DNA of 64,000 nucleotides, taken from positions 1,426,001-1,490,000 of the forward strand of contig NZ_WJFD01000001.1 of assembly GCF_009647655.1 (NCBI RefSeq), given 5' to 3'. Origin of the DNA: Chitinophaga sp. SYP-B3965. GTDB lineage: Bacteria; Bacteroidota; Bacteroidia; Chitinophagales; Chitinophagaceae. Each line of letters opens with the position of its first letter. Position 1 is the stretch's first letter. A program made the position numbers and the translations under genes. This document shows, piece after piece, positions 7,640 through 14,770 of this stretch. The notes beneath the pieces are model-generated. The model did no database searches. It was not told the DNA's origin and was given only the letters and a program-made list of their open reading frames with translations.

Positions 7640-10113
7640 TTCGGGCGGAGTTTAACATAGGTGATGGAAAATAGAACTAGTATGATGAGGGCCCATTCGT
7701 GCGGTTCAGGCACAGCGCCATTAGATTTCATGGAAGCATTCTTCAGGCTGTTATCACTGTCTTTGATGTTAAACCTGTCATAGTCTTCCTTCGATTCCAG
7801 TACGATCAAACTACTGATGGGCGAAACCACGTATGCTTCTCTTGCTATAGATACCAGGCTATCCTGCCCTTCCGATTTCGTGATCAGGCCTTTACCTGCT
7901 TTTTGCAGGATGTGATTGTATGCGAACAAACGCATCAGGTGATCCGGTGCATCTCCCCTTGTAACGCTGTCTGCACTTTGTTCTATTTCAATATTTGCCT
8001 GGTCTATCACTACTTTATTATCTGATTCTATATCACCGGCAAATGTTTTCGTGTCCATCAGGATCTTTAGCAACAGGATGCCGCCTTTTTCATAACGGAA
8101 TACACGGAATTCTTTAAGGGATTTTAAATAGGGAGATAACTGTTCACCCAGGTCCAGCAGCCTGATCTTTGGTACAGTATCCTGAGAAAGCCAGGTGGAT
8201 AATTCCGTTTTGAAACGGCTGCCTTCCAGTTCATCCAGCGAAGGAGAAATGGGTGTGCTTTTAGTGATCAGCAAAGCATTGGCAGGGTCTTTTATTTTGT
8301 ATAGGGGGAACAGGCTGAAATGTTGCTTTTGCAGGTTCTTCAGTACTTTCTTGTCTACCAGTACCATTCTTTCGCCAGACCATACATATACGGGTGTGGT
8401 ACCCACAAGCTGCAGCACTTCATTTATTTCCTTTTCAGACCAGGCCTCGTTGATATCCAGGTAAACAGCATTTGTTAACACAGGATCACGTTGCAATACG
8501 TAAGGTTTGATCGAATATCCTTTGCCATTGAAAGAGAAGGTATGCGGCTGAATGTCTTCTTTCTCAATTGTTACTTTCCAGTCAGCTTTGTAATTCCCTT
8601 CCTTGCGGTATTGCATTCCCTCGCTTTCATACTGATCCGGAAGGCTTAGTGTACCTGGTGTTGTGGCAAATTCAATCGTACCATCTTCCGTTGCGTGTGC
8701 AGGTGACGGACCATCGAAATAAATATTTTCATACACCAGTTCCTTATCACCCGCTTTCAGCGGCGCCGTAAATCCTATCTTAAACTGGCGGGCTGCCTTC
8801 GTGGTTACAGGAAATACCCGCACACTTACGGTATTCCCTTCCTGCCAGCGAACTAAAGAAGGGTCCCTGCTTTCTACGCCTACTATTTGTTTATAAGCAG
8901 TATCTGCTTTTTCCTTCGTGGTGAGGATGCCCTTTTCCTCTTTTCCATTGATCCAGAGAGAAAGAGAAGTTACCACACAACCCTCTGGTAAATGGAAAGT
9001 GTAAATAGCCTCCTGCGGTCTCCAGCTATCGCCGTTATTATTCACCACAGTGATCACCTTTTCCGTGTAAGCAAGATGCAGCTTTGGCCAGATCCGGGCT
9101 TTTGTATTCACATAATCTGTGTACAGGTCATCACCAGACCAAAGCCGCTCCTGCCCTTCGTGACGGGCATCAAACAATGCTTCCAGTATCTTTATGCGTT
9201 CTTCATCAGAGGGTATTATCTTAGGTACGAAACCAGATGCGATCACCATTAGCGGGTCATGCAAACGGGAATCATTAAAATTACGCAAGGACCTATCAAA
9301 AAAGTCCCAGTCGAACCAATCAGAAAGGATATATATAAATTCAGCTTTCAATACCCTCTCTTCTATCCAGCTGCCATCCATTTGGTTAGCAGCTACCACC
9401 CATGGCGGCAACGCGCTAACACCTTCAGCACTGGTCCTGTTATAGATGCGGTTCAATTGCCTTACTTCGCTGTTCATGGCCATGGTGAACACCACAATCA
9501 CAACCAGCGAAAAAACAAAACCGGACAATACACTCCACCTGCCTGCCTTAAAATCGTCCCGGATATGCGTATAGAACAGGTGCCAGATATGAATGAGGGC
9601 CAATATTGGAATAAAGGCATGCACGGAAATACCCAGGGCCAGTATAGCCGGTACTGCCATGCCATAAACAGGCAAGAGGTAGCAGCTCAAATAAATGAAT
9701 AGCACAACGCTGATGCCCAGGATAAAACACATGATGGCACGTACGCTCCGCGGGAGGTTTTCATAATAATGGAACAATAAGAGATTGATGCCTGAGATCA
9801 CCAGTAACACACTGAACCAGGGTGTATTTTCATGAAAGATGTTCATTACCCTGTTAAGGCCGTAGGCGCTCACCAGGAACAGTAACAACACCGGCGTCAT
9901 GAACCCCTTCCGCTCCTTCTTATTCATGAGCGCCCTGGCAATGAAAGCAATAACGGCGCAGATATAATGAAAAAAGAATAACCGGGTCAGCAGATCGTCG
10001 TTCCCGTTATAGGTATTACCGATGTTGTAAATGATAAAACTAAGCAGCAATAATGCGACTAACATTAAGTACCTGTAGTCCAGTAATTTGTCTTTTACAG
10101 TTTGCATATCCAT
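7618..10113 (-). CDS. XrtN-system VIT-domain protein (putative exosortase substrate)
   Basis: An 831-residue protein. Residues about 15-215 hold six or seven membrane segments. Residues about 340-450 form a VIT-type domain ('EAIYTFHLPEGCVVTSLSLWI', then 'KADTAYKQIVG'), as found at the N-terminus of inter-alpha-trypsin inhibitor heavy chains. The C-terminus is a PEP-CTERM-like signal: Pro-Glu-Pro at 802-804, a hydrophobic helix, then the basic cluster 'KLRPK'. It is the only visible PEP-CTERM-type protein here and is encoded directly upstream of xrtN, so it is the likely dedicated substrate. ATG codons at residues 1 and 3 are both possible. Two ACTTTG-N5-CAAAGT palindromes lie just upstream. 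Confidence 0.85.
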   Translation of the reverse strand: MDMQTVKDKLLDYRYLMLVALLLLSFIIYNIGNTYNGNDDLLTRLFFFHYICAVIAFIARALMNKKERKGFMTPVLLLFLVSAYGLNRVMNIFHENTPWFSVLLVISGINLLLFHYYENLPRSVRAIMCFILGISVVLFIYLSCYLLPVYGMAVPAILALGISVHAFIPILALIHIWHLFYTHIRDDFKAGRWSVLSGFVFSLVVIVVFTMAMNSEVRQLNRIYNRTSAEGVSALPPWVVAANQMDGSWIEERVLKAEFIYILSDWFDWDFFDRSLRNFNDSRLHDPLMVIASGFVPKIIPSDEERIKILEALFDARHEGQERLWSGDDLYTDYVNTKARIWPKLHLAYTEKVITVVNNNGDSWRPQEAIYTFHLPEGCVVTSLSLWINGKEEKGILTTKEKADTAYKQIVGVESRDPSLVRWQEGNTVSVRVFPVTTKAARQFKIGFTAPLKAGDKELVYENIYFDGPSPAHATEDGTIEFATTPGTLSLPDQYESEGMQYRKEGNYKADWKVTIEKEDIQPHTFSFNGKGYSIKPYVLQRDPVLTNAVYLDINEAWSEKEINEVLQLVGTTPVYVWSGERMVLVDKKVLKNLQKQHFSLFPLYKIKDPANALLITKSTPISPSLDELEGSRFKTELSTWLSQDTVPKIRLLDLGEQLSPYLKSLKEFRVFRYEKGGILLLKILMDTKTFAGDIESDNKVVIDQANIEIEQSADSVTRGDAPDHLMRLFAYNHILQKAGKGLITKSEGQDSLVSIAREAYVVSPISSLIVLESKEDYDRFNIKDSDNSLKNASMKSNGAVPEPHEWALIILVLFSITYVKLRPKWIKVNA

Positions 10114-10124
10114 ATTTTAAAAGT

Positions 10125-10141
10125 ACTTTGCATTTCAAAGT
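10125..10141. promoter_or_regulatory. Palindromic box 1 upstream of the xrtN operon
   Basis: ACTTTGCATTTCAAAGT, a perfect ACTTTG-N5-CAAAGT inverted repeat 11 bases before the start of the VIT-domain gene. It overlaps or sits next to the expected promoter, so binding there should block initiation. Confidence 0.6.
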
Positions 10142-10180
10142 ATAAAGGTAAAAAAGAAGGGATTTTACTCCCTCTTTTTC

Positions 10181-10197
10181 ACTTTGAATTACAAAGT
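10181..10197. promoter_or_regulatory. Palindromic box 2 upstream of the xrtN operon
   Basis: ACTTTGAATTACAAAGT, the same half-sites as box 1, 56 bases further upstream. Two copies with identical arms and spacer length but different spacers suggest a dimeric regulator binding both. Confidence 0.6.
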
Positions 10198-10228
10198 AAA
10201 GTCAAATATCTGAACAAACCAACAGGTT

Positions 10229-11593
10229 TTATAAATTTCCTTCTACCTGAACTTTGAGTACGGTTGCAATATCGTTAGTAGGTTTACCGGCGAGGTTGAC
10301 AATCAGATTATCCCCGCTGGCAGCGGATGTAAGGGTATTTTTTGTACCTAATACACTAATGCTTTTCACCTTGTTCTTCAGGCCGGGCACTTCCAGTTTT
10401 CCATTTGCAGGCCATTCAAACACAGCGAGGTAGAGTGTATTTTGCTTGCGGGTGATGCGCCCCCAGGCTACTGTTTTTAAAGGGTTGCCTTTGGTGCCGT
10501 AAATAGATTCTCCGTTCACTTTCATCCACTCGCCTATGCCTTTCAGGCTTTTGATGCTTTCTTCCGGAAATTCACCTTCGGCAGTTGGTCCTACATTGAG
10601 GAGATAGTTACCACCTTTTGAAGCGATGTCTACCAGGTTACGCACCATCGTGGAAACCGTTTTCCAATTATGATCATAACTCTTGAATCCCCAGGTGCCG
10701 TTCATGGTCATACAGGTTTCCCAGTCGCGCCCATCCAGTTCACTCAGGTTAGGGATCTTTTGTTCCGGTGTTTTATAATCTCCCTGGAAATTAGGGCGTT
10801 TGAGACGGTCGTTGGTGATGATGTTTGGCTGTAATGCCAGCTGCGCCTGCAGTTTCGTAGCCGCTTCATCCGTCATATTGGTAGGCGTATCCCACCAGAG
10901 CACCGCTACTTCTCCATAATTGGTAAGCAGTTCTTTCACTTGTGGTACAGCTACATTATCAATATACTGATCAAAGGTCTGCGTCATTTGTGCCGGATCA
11001 AAGTGGCCGTTGTTAGCTTTTGTGTAGGCATCTACCTTAGCAGAATCCGGGTTAGGCCAGCCTTCGCGCATTTCTTTACGGGCAACAGAGCCACCGGGGT
11101 TATTCCAGTCCTGTGCCTGTGAATAATAGAAGCCCAGTTTGATACCATATTTTTTACAAGCTGCTACCAATGGAGTAAGCAGATCTTTTCCGTAAGGTGT
11201 AGCATCTGTAATATCCCATTTACTGGCTTTGGAATTGAACAATGCAAAACCGTCGTGATGTTTAGCGGTGATCACGATGTATTTCATGCCGGCGTCCTTT
11301 GCCATTTTCACCCATTCTTCTGCATTGTATTTTACGGGATTGAATTGTTTGGCGTAAGCCTGGTATTCTGCCACAGGGATCTTGCTGCGGTTCATGATCC
11401 ATTCTCCCCCACCCCTTGCCATGGGAAAACCCTTGTAAGTACCTGCGGGAACAGCATACACGCCCCAATGGATAAACATCCCGAAACGGGCTTCCCTCCA
11501 CCATTTCATACGTGTTTCGTTTGTGGAATTGTTTTGTGCCATGAGTGACTGAACGGTAATGAGCATCGTCAGCAGGCATGCAATTTTTTTCAT
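10229..11593 (-). CDS. Secreted alpha-L-fucosidase (GH29)
   Basis: A 454-residue protein with a signal peptide ending near 'SLMAQ' (about residue 20). The GH29 opening 'WWREARFGMFIHWGVYAVPAG' and 'YIVITAKHHDGFALFNSKASKWD' are clear, and the nucleophile motif 'VLWWDTP' places the catalytic Asp at residue 235. The enzyme removes alpha-linked fucose from glycans in the periplasm or outside the cell. The general acid is not conserved by sequence and cannot be pointed to. It stands alone, not in a polysaccharide locus. Upstream lies a LacI-type palindrome at 11618-11629. Confidence 0.92.
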   Translation of the reverse strand: MKKIACLLTMLITVQSLMAQNNSTNETRMKWWREARFGMFIHWGVYAVPAGTYKGFPMARGGGEWIMNRSKIPVAEYQAYAKQFNPVKYNAEEWVKMAKDAGMKYIVITAKHHDGFALFNSKASKWDITDATPYGKDLLTPLVAACKKYGIKLGFYYSQAQDWNNPGGSVARKEMREGWPNPDSAKVDAYTKANNGHFDPAQMTQTFDQYIDNVAVPQVKELLTNYGEVAVLWWDTPTNMTDEAATKLQAQLALQPNIITNDRLKRPNFQGDYKTPEQKIPNLSELDGRDWETCMTMNGTWGFKSYDHNWKTVSTMVRNLVDIASKGGNYLLNVGPTAEGEFPEESIKSLKGIGEWMKVNGESIYGTKGNPLKTVAWGRITRKQNTLYLAVFEWPANGKLEVPGLKNKVKSISVLGTKNTLTSAASGDNLIVNLAGKPTNDIATVLKVQVEGNL

Positions 11594-11617
11594 GTGATCA
11601 GTTTATACGTGTTATTC

Positions 11618-11629
11618 GCAATCGTTTGC
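11618..11629. promoter_or_regulatory. LacI/GalR-type operator candidate before the fucosidase
   Basis: GCAATCGTTTGC: GCAA and TTGC arms around a central CG, the usual form of LacI-family sites, 25 bases upstream of the fucosidase ATG. No LacI-family gene is in the window. Confidence 0.4.
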
Positions 11630-11640
11630 ATAAGTGGAAT

Positions 11641-11662
11641 AAAAAGAAGCGCCGCAGCGCTT
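11641..11662 (-). terminator. Terminator of the GNAT gene
   Basis: On the minus strand AAGCGC-TGCG-GCGCTT is followed by CTTTTT, a short rho-independent terminator, 78 bases after the acetyltransferase stop. Confidence 0.55.
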
Positions 11663-11740
11663 TATCGGTCTCAAGGTCGGATAAAAAAGCAGGCCGTATT
11701 GGGCTCTTTTTCTCTATTTATTGTAGTTTTTTCGCTGTAT

Positions 11741-12265
11741 CTACAGGAGTTTTGCCAGCAGCAGGTCCCTGTCCTCCTGGGTGCCTACCTTGAAGGTATG
11801 TTCCCCGAACGCAGAGAACCCTTCTTTTTCATAAAACTGCCGGGCCTTCAGATTGTGCTCCCATACGCCTAACCATAATGTGCGCACGAAGTATTTGTGT
11901 GCCTCTTCGTAAGCAAAGTGTATGAGTTTTTTGCCTAGTTTTTTACTTTGGAATTCACGGCGTACGTAGATCCTTTCCAGCTCCATCACCGGAGTGGGTA
12001 ACAAGGTGCCGTTATCCGGCTGGCGGTGGAGGTTCAGTTTAATAAAGCCTGCAGCTGTTGTGCCTTCCCAGAGGATATAGAAATAAGCATCTTTGCTTTC
12101 CCATTCCTGTCGTAAGATGTTGTCGTTCTTTTTTTCCTGGAGAAAAGTTTGCAGGTCATGCGTTGCATAAACAGGTAAAAAGGTTTCCGTAAATGTGTCC
12201 CGTTCTAATTGCATCCATACCTGAAGATCCGTTTCCGCTACCGGTCTGATATGTTGATCTTTCAT
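11741..12265 (-). CDS. GNAT family N-acetyltransferase
   Basis: A 174-residue single-domain protein. The acetyl-CoA binding region is 'MELERIYVRREFQSKKLGKKLIHFAYEEA' (motif A with the basic loop RREFQSKKLG), followed by 'WLGVWEHNLKARQFYEKEGF', the classic motif B. Substrate unknown. It is transcribed away from the alpha/beta hydrolase; the two ATGs are only 30 bases apart, so their promoters must overlap. Confidence 0.88.
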   Translation of the reverse strand: MKDQHIRPVAETDLQVWMQLERDTFTETFLPVYATHDLQTFLQEKKNDNILRQEWESKDAYFYILWEGTTAAGFIKLNLHRQPDNGTLLPTPVMELERIYVRREFQSKKLGKKLIHFAYEEAHKYFVRTLWLGVWEHNLKARQFYEKEGFSAFGEHTFKVGTQEDRDLLLAKLL

Positions 12266-12283
12266 GATTACTGTAAAATACGT

Positions 12284-12291
12284 TATTTTTG
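12284..12291 (+). promoter_or_regulatory. -7 promoter element four bases before ATG
   Basis: TATTTTTG, an exact TAnnTTTG match, followed by CCTT and the ATG at 12296. Transcription should begin at or next to the start codon, giving a leaderless mRNA. A -33 box is not obvious. Confidence 0.55.
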
Positions 12292-12295
12292 CCTT

Positions 12296-13312
12296 ATGTG
12301 GAAAACCTTACTGATCCTTCCGGTATTACTACAACAGCCTGTTTTTGCACAAACGATCCAACGATCTGATTTTGTGATTGCGAGTGATCCGGGTGTCCGC
12401 ATCTCCATACGGGAAGTTTCCACGCACAAACGCAGCCGCAAGCCCCCTATCCTCTTATTACATGGCGGCGGGTCCGGCGGCATTGCTTCTTTTGATCTTC
12501 CGGTAGCAGGTGGTTCATTTGCAGAAGACCTGGCTAAAGCAGGCCTTCATGTGTTCATCATGGATGCACGCGGCTGGGAACAATCTACCCGTCCTGATTA
12601 TGACACCACCAAGCGCTGGGTGATCGCTGCATCTTCTGCGGAAGTATCCAGGGACATAGATGCTGTTGTGGATTTTATACAGGAAAGGACCGGCAGGAAA
12701 AAAGTAGCTTTATTCGGTTGGGCCACCGGCGGCAGCTGGATGGGATATTACTCCTGCATCTATCCTAATAAGATAGCTTCACTCATCATGCTCAACAGTT
12801 TATACAATGTAAAAGCACCCTGGGTATTCACCAAACTCTTCCGCAATCCTTCTGATACTTCCCAATTCAATTACGCCTCTACTCCTGTGCTGCGTAAGGC
12901 AACTGCTGCACAGCTTCTGGAGAACTGGAACAATTACATTCCCGTAGCAGATAAAACACAATGGTATGATACCGCTGTTGCAAAGGCTTATGCCAGAACG
13001 GCCGTGAGCTTTAATGAAGACAGCATACTGGAAGTGCCGGGCGGTTACAGGGCAGAGAGCTTTTATACTGCACAGGGCAAAGGCATGTGGCATGCAAAAG
13101 ATGTGTTTGTACCGGTACTGGCAATCAGAGGTGCATACGATACATGGAGCAGACCGGAAGACCTTACTGCGTTACAGGCACAGCTGGTGAATTCACCGAG
13201 GAAGCAGTTTGTAACATTGCCTGAGGGCACACATCTTGTATTCCTGGACAGGCCGGAAAAAGGAAGAATACAACTGATCAATGAGATCGTTTCATTCAAT
13301 CAGAAACCCTGA
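12296..13312 (+). CDS. Secreted alpha/beta-hydrolase-fold protein lacking the usual nucleophile
   Basis: From ATG 12296 the protein has 338 residues and a signal peptide ending at 'QPVFAQ'; the frame is open further upstream (ATG 12209) but that would run through the promoter and hide the signal peptide. The oxyanion region 'LLLHGGGSGG' and 'MDARGWEQSTRP' are typical of the fold. At the nucleophile elbow, where GxSxG is expected, the sequence is GWATGG, with Ala143 in place of Ser. The acid 'RGAYDTWS' and the C-terminal His in 'EGTHLVFLDRP' are kept. It may be inactive, or use Thr144 or Ser147. Confidence 0.8.
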   Translation: MWKTLLILPVLLQQPVFAQTIQRSDFVIASDPGVRISIREVSTHKRSRKPPILLLHGGGSGGIASFDLPVAGGSFAEDLAKAGLHVFIMDARGWEQSTRPDYDTTKRWVIAASSAEVSRDIDAVVDFIQERTGRKKVALFGWATGGSWMGYYSCIYPNKIASLIMLNSLYNVKAPWVFTKLFRNPSDTSQFNYASTPVLRKATAAQLLENWNNYIPVADKTQWYDTAVAKAYARTAVSFNEDSILEVPGGYRAESFYTAQGKGMWHAKDVFVPVLAIRGAYDTWSRPEDLTALQAQLVNSPRKQFVTLPEGTHLVFLDRPEKGRIQLINEIVSFNQKP

Positions 13313-13380
13313 TAATAACGTTGCTGCATATACGCCAGCACTCCTTCATTTTAGGCATTATTAACTTTTTTTTACAAAAA

Positions 13381-13411
13381 TTTGGAAGGAATGAAAATAT
13401 TCCTATTTTTG
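13381..13411 (+). promoter_or_regulatory. Promoter of tRNA-Lys
   Basis: TTTG at 13381-13384 and TATTTTTG at 13404-13411 with a 19-base spacer, a full match to the Bacteroidota housekeeping promoter. The tRNA begins 29 bases after the -7 box. Confidence 0.8.
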
Positions 13412-13439
13412 CACCCGCTTTGATAATCATCATAGCGAT

Positions 13440-13512
13440 GATTCTGTAGCTCAGTTGGTAGAGCAATACACTTTTAATGTATGGGTCCTGGGTTCGAGTC
13501 CCAGCGGAATCA
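13440..13512 (+). tRNA. tRNA-Lys (anticodon TTT)
   Basis: A 73-base cloverleaf. The acceptor arms GATTCTG and CGGAATC pair (one G-T), the anticodon stem ATACA/TGTAT encloses CTTTTAA with anticodon TTT, and the T-arm carries GGTTCGAGTCC. CCA is not encoded: the base after discriminator A is CA. It reads codons AAA and AAG. Confidence 0.95.
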
Positions 13513-13513
13513 C

Positions 13514-13540
13514 AAAAAGCACACTACGGTGTGCTTTTTT
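13514..13540 (+). terminator. Terminator of tRNA-Lys
   Basis: GCACAC (13519-13524) and GTGTGC (13529-13534) pair around TACG, with an A-run before and six T after. Confidence 0.85.
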
Positions 13541-13548
13541 GTTTTTAT

Positions 13549-13568
13549 ACCCATTCGGTGACCCATTC
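13549..13568 (+). repeat. Short direct repeat next to tRNA-Lys
   Basis: ACCCATTC occurs twice, separated by GGTG (ACCCATTCGGTGACCCATTC). It lies just after the tRNA terminator at the border of an AT-rich islet. It may be a scar of past integration at the tRNA, but no second copy was found in the window. Confidence 0.4.
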
Positions 13569-13693
13569 TTATTTGGCAAAGCTGTTGATGAAATTCATTT
13601 GAAATGAAATAAAAATTTATATATTGAGCCCGGTTAAAGGTTAACCCAGTACCAGTAGTGTATACCCGCAATTTTTATAACATTAATCCTTTT

Positions 13694-13903
13694 ATGAAAC
13701 CTAAGAATTCTTTTTTATTCCTGCTCAAATTAAACACAGGCCTATTTCTCATACTCATTGGTTTATTACAAACAGCGTATGCCTTTGTAAACCAGCCTCA
13801 TGCTATGATGCCTTCACAACCAGTGCCTTATTTCCCTGTCTTTGCAGCCGCTTGTGTATTAGGAGGAGCATATTTAGTCTCAAATGTTAAAGGAATTGAA
13901 TAA
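13694..13903 (+). CDS. Small membrane protein of unknown function
   Basis: From ATG 13694 the product has 69 residues with two hydrophobic segments ('LFLILIGLLQTAYAFV' and 'VFAAACVLGGAYLV') joined by a proline-rich loop. An in-frame ATG at 13658 would add 12 residues; the later start gives a normal basic N-terminus before the first segment. It resembles no family I recognise. The gene is AT-rich against its surroundings and lies 17 bases before a lipoprotein gene on the same strand, likely co-transcribed. Confidence 0.55.
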   Translation: MKPKNSFLFLLKLNTGLFLILIGLLQTAYAFVNQPHAMMPSQPVPYFPVFAAACVLGGAYLVSNVKGIE

Positions 13904-13920
13904 CAATTAAAATAAAAAAA

Positions 13921-14697
13921 ATGAAAAAAACCTTGTTACCCGCATTTATCTTATCAATGCTCTTTTCGTGTACAAAAGATTCTCGTGAAACCTCCTCACC
14001 AGATCCTATAACTTCTGCAACACATGAAGAAGTAAACAATCTGTTTGAAAAATATCATTTCCAAAAACTGTCTGAAGTAGAAGACACCACAAATCTCAAA
14101 ACTATTAAATTAAAGGTAAAAGATATGGAGGAACTTGATAACGTTCTCCGTAAAATTGATGCTATGCGTGTTTCTGAAAGTCAACTTGACTCTTTAAAAG
14201 GAGTTTTTCTGAATAGATTTCATACTGAGCATGGATCAATCAAAATGGGCAAATCAACTAATAATCTTGTGGCGCCGTTTAGCTATTTAACTTATGTTTA
14301 CCTGAGAGCAGCTCTGGAACCCGGTGGTACTACAAATGGCAGCATTTTTTATGCCACTACAAGGTTACTGTGTACTGATGATCCGGCTAACATCTATGGC
14401 ACTTTTGGGATGCGATTTGCCCCCGCACCAGGATATGGAGGACCTGGCGGTTCGATCAATTGGGCCGTTTCTGGCTTAGTTGCCGGAAGTGGGGATGAAA
14501 CTTCAAACACTTATGAAAATGTAATTGGAGCTGGTATTCAAACGTTAGCCATGGAGAGGATTTGGTTGTACAAATTGAGGGTCGACATTGAAGCATTTGG
14601 TATATCACTTGGAGCTGGCTATACTGTTCGATTGACTGGCTATTTCAACATAGGTAATTATATCGATAGTTTTACCGGATCAGCGTATTTGCAATAA
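13921..14697 (+). CDS. Lipoprotein of unknown function
   Basis: A 258-residue protein with a lipoprotein signal (lipobox 'MLFSC', Cys17). Residues about 35-105 are helical and charged; residues from about 115 are rich in Gly, Tyr and aromatic residues typical of a beta domain ('APGYGGPGGSINWAVSGLV'). Not recognised. Base composition is visibly AT-richer than the flanking genes, and it lies in the islet after tRNA-Lys, so acquisition by transfer is possible. Ends at a strong bidirectional terminator. Confidence 0.7.
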   Translation: MKKTLLPAFILSMLFSCTKDSRETSSPDPITSATHEEVNNLFEKYHFQKLSEVEDTTNLKTIKLKVKDMEELDNVLRKIDAMRVSESQLDSLKGVFLNRFHTEHGSIKMGKSTNNLVAPFSYLTYVYLRAALEPGGTTNGSIFYATTRLLCTDDPANIYGTFGMRFAPAPGYGGPGGSINWAVSGLVAGSGDETSNTYENVIGAGIQTLAMERIWLYKLRVDIEAFGISLGAGYTVRLTGYFNIGNYIDSFTGSAYLQ

Positions 14698-14731
14698 ATA
14701 TCAAACTCACCTTTAGTAAAATGCATCAGCT

Positions 14732-14765
14732 AAAAAAGGATACACTAAATAGTGTATCCTTTTTC
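14732..14765. terminator. Bidirectional terminator, copy 1 of a repeated hairpin
   Basis: GGATACACT and AGTGTATCC pair around AAAT with A/T runs outside. The same stem and loop recurs at 36248-36295 and, with a changed loop, at 52874-52908. It serves the convergent lipoprotein and IPT genes. Confidence 0.9.
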
Positions 14766-14770
14766 TTGTA

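Noticed and set aside
11578..11872. Plus-strand frames between the fucosidase and the acetyltransferase
   Set aside because: They run into the antisense of the acetyltransferase gene and show no conserved motif.
12209..12295. Upstream extension of the alpha/beta hydrolase
   Set aside because: It crosses the start of the divergent acetyltransferase gene and the promoter element, and would hide the signal peptide.
13440..14765. A complete integrated element with att sites at tRNA-Lys
   Set aside because: No integrase gene and no second copy of the tRNA 3' end were found within the window; only an islet is claimed.
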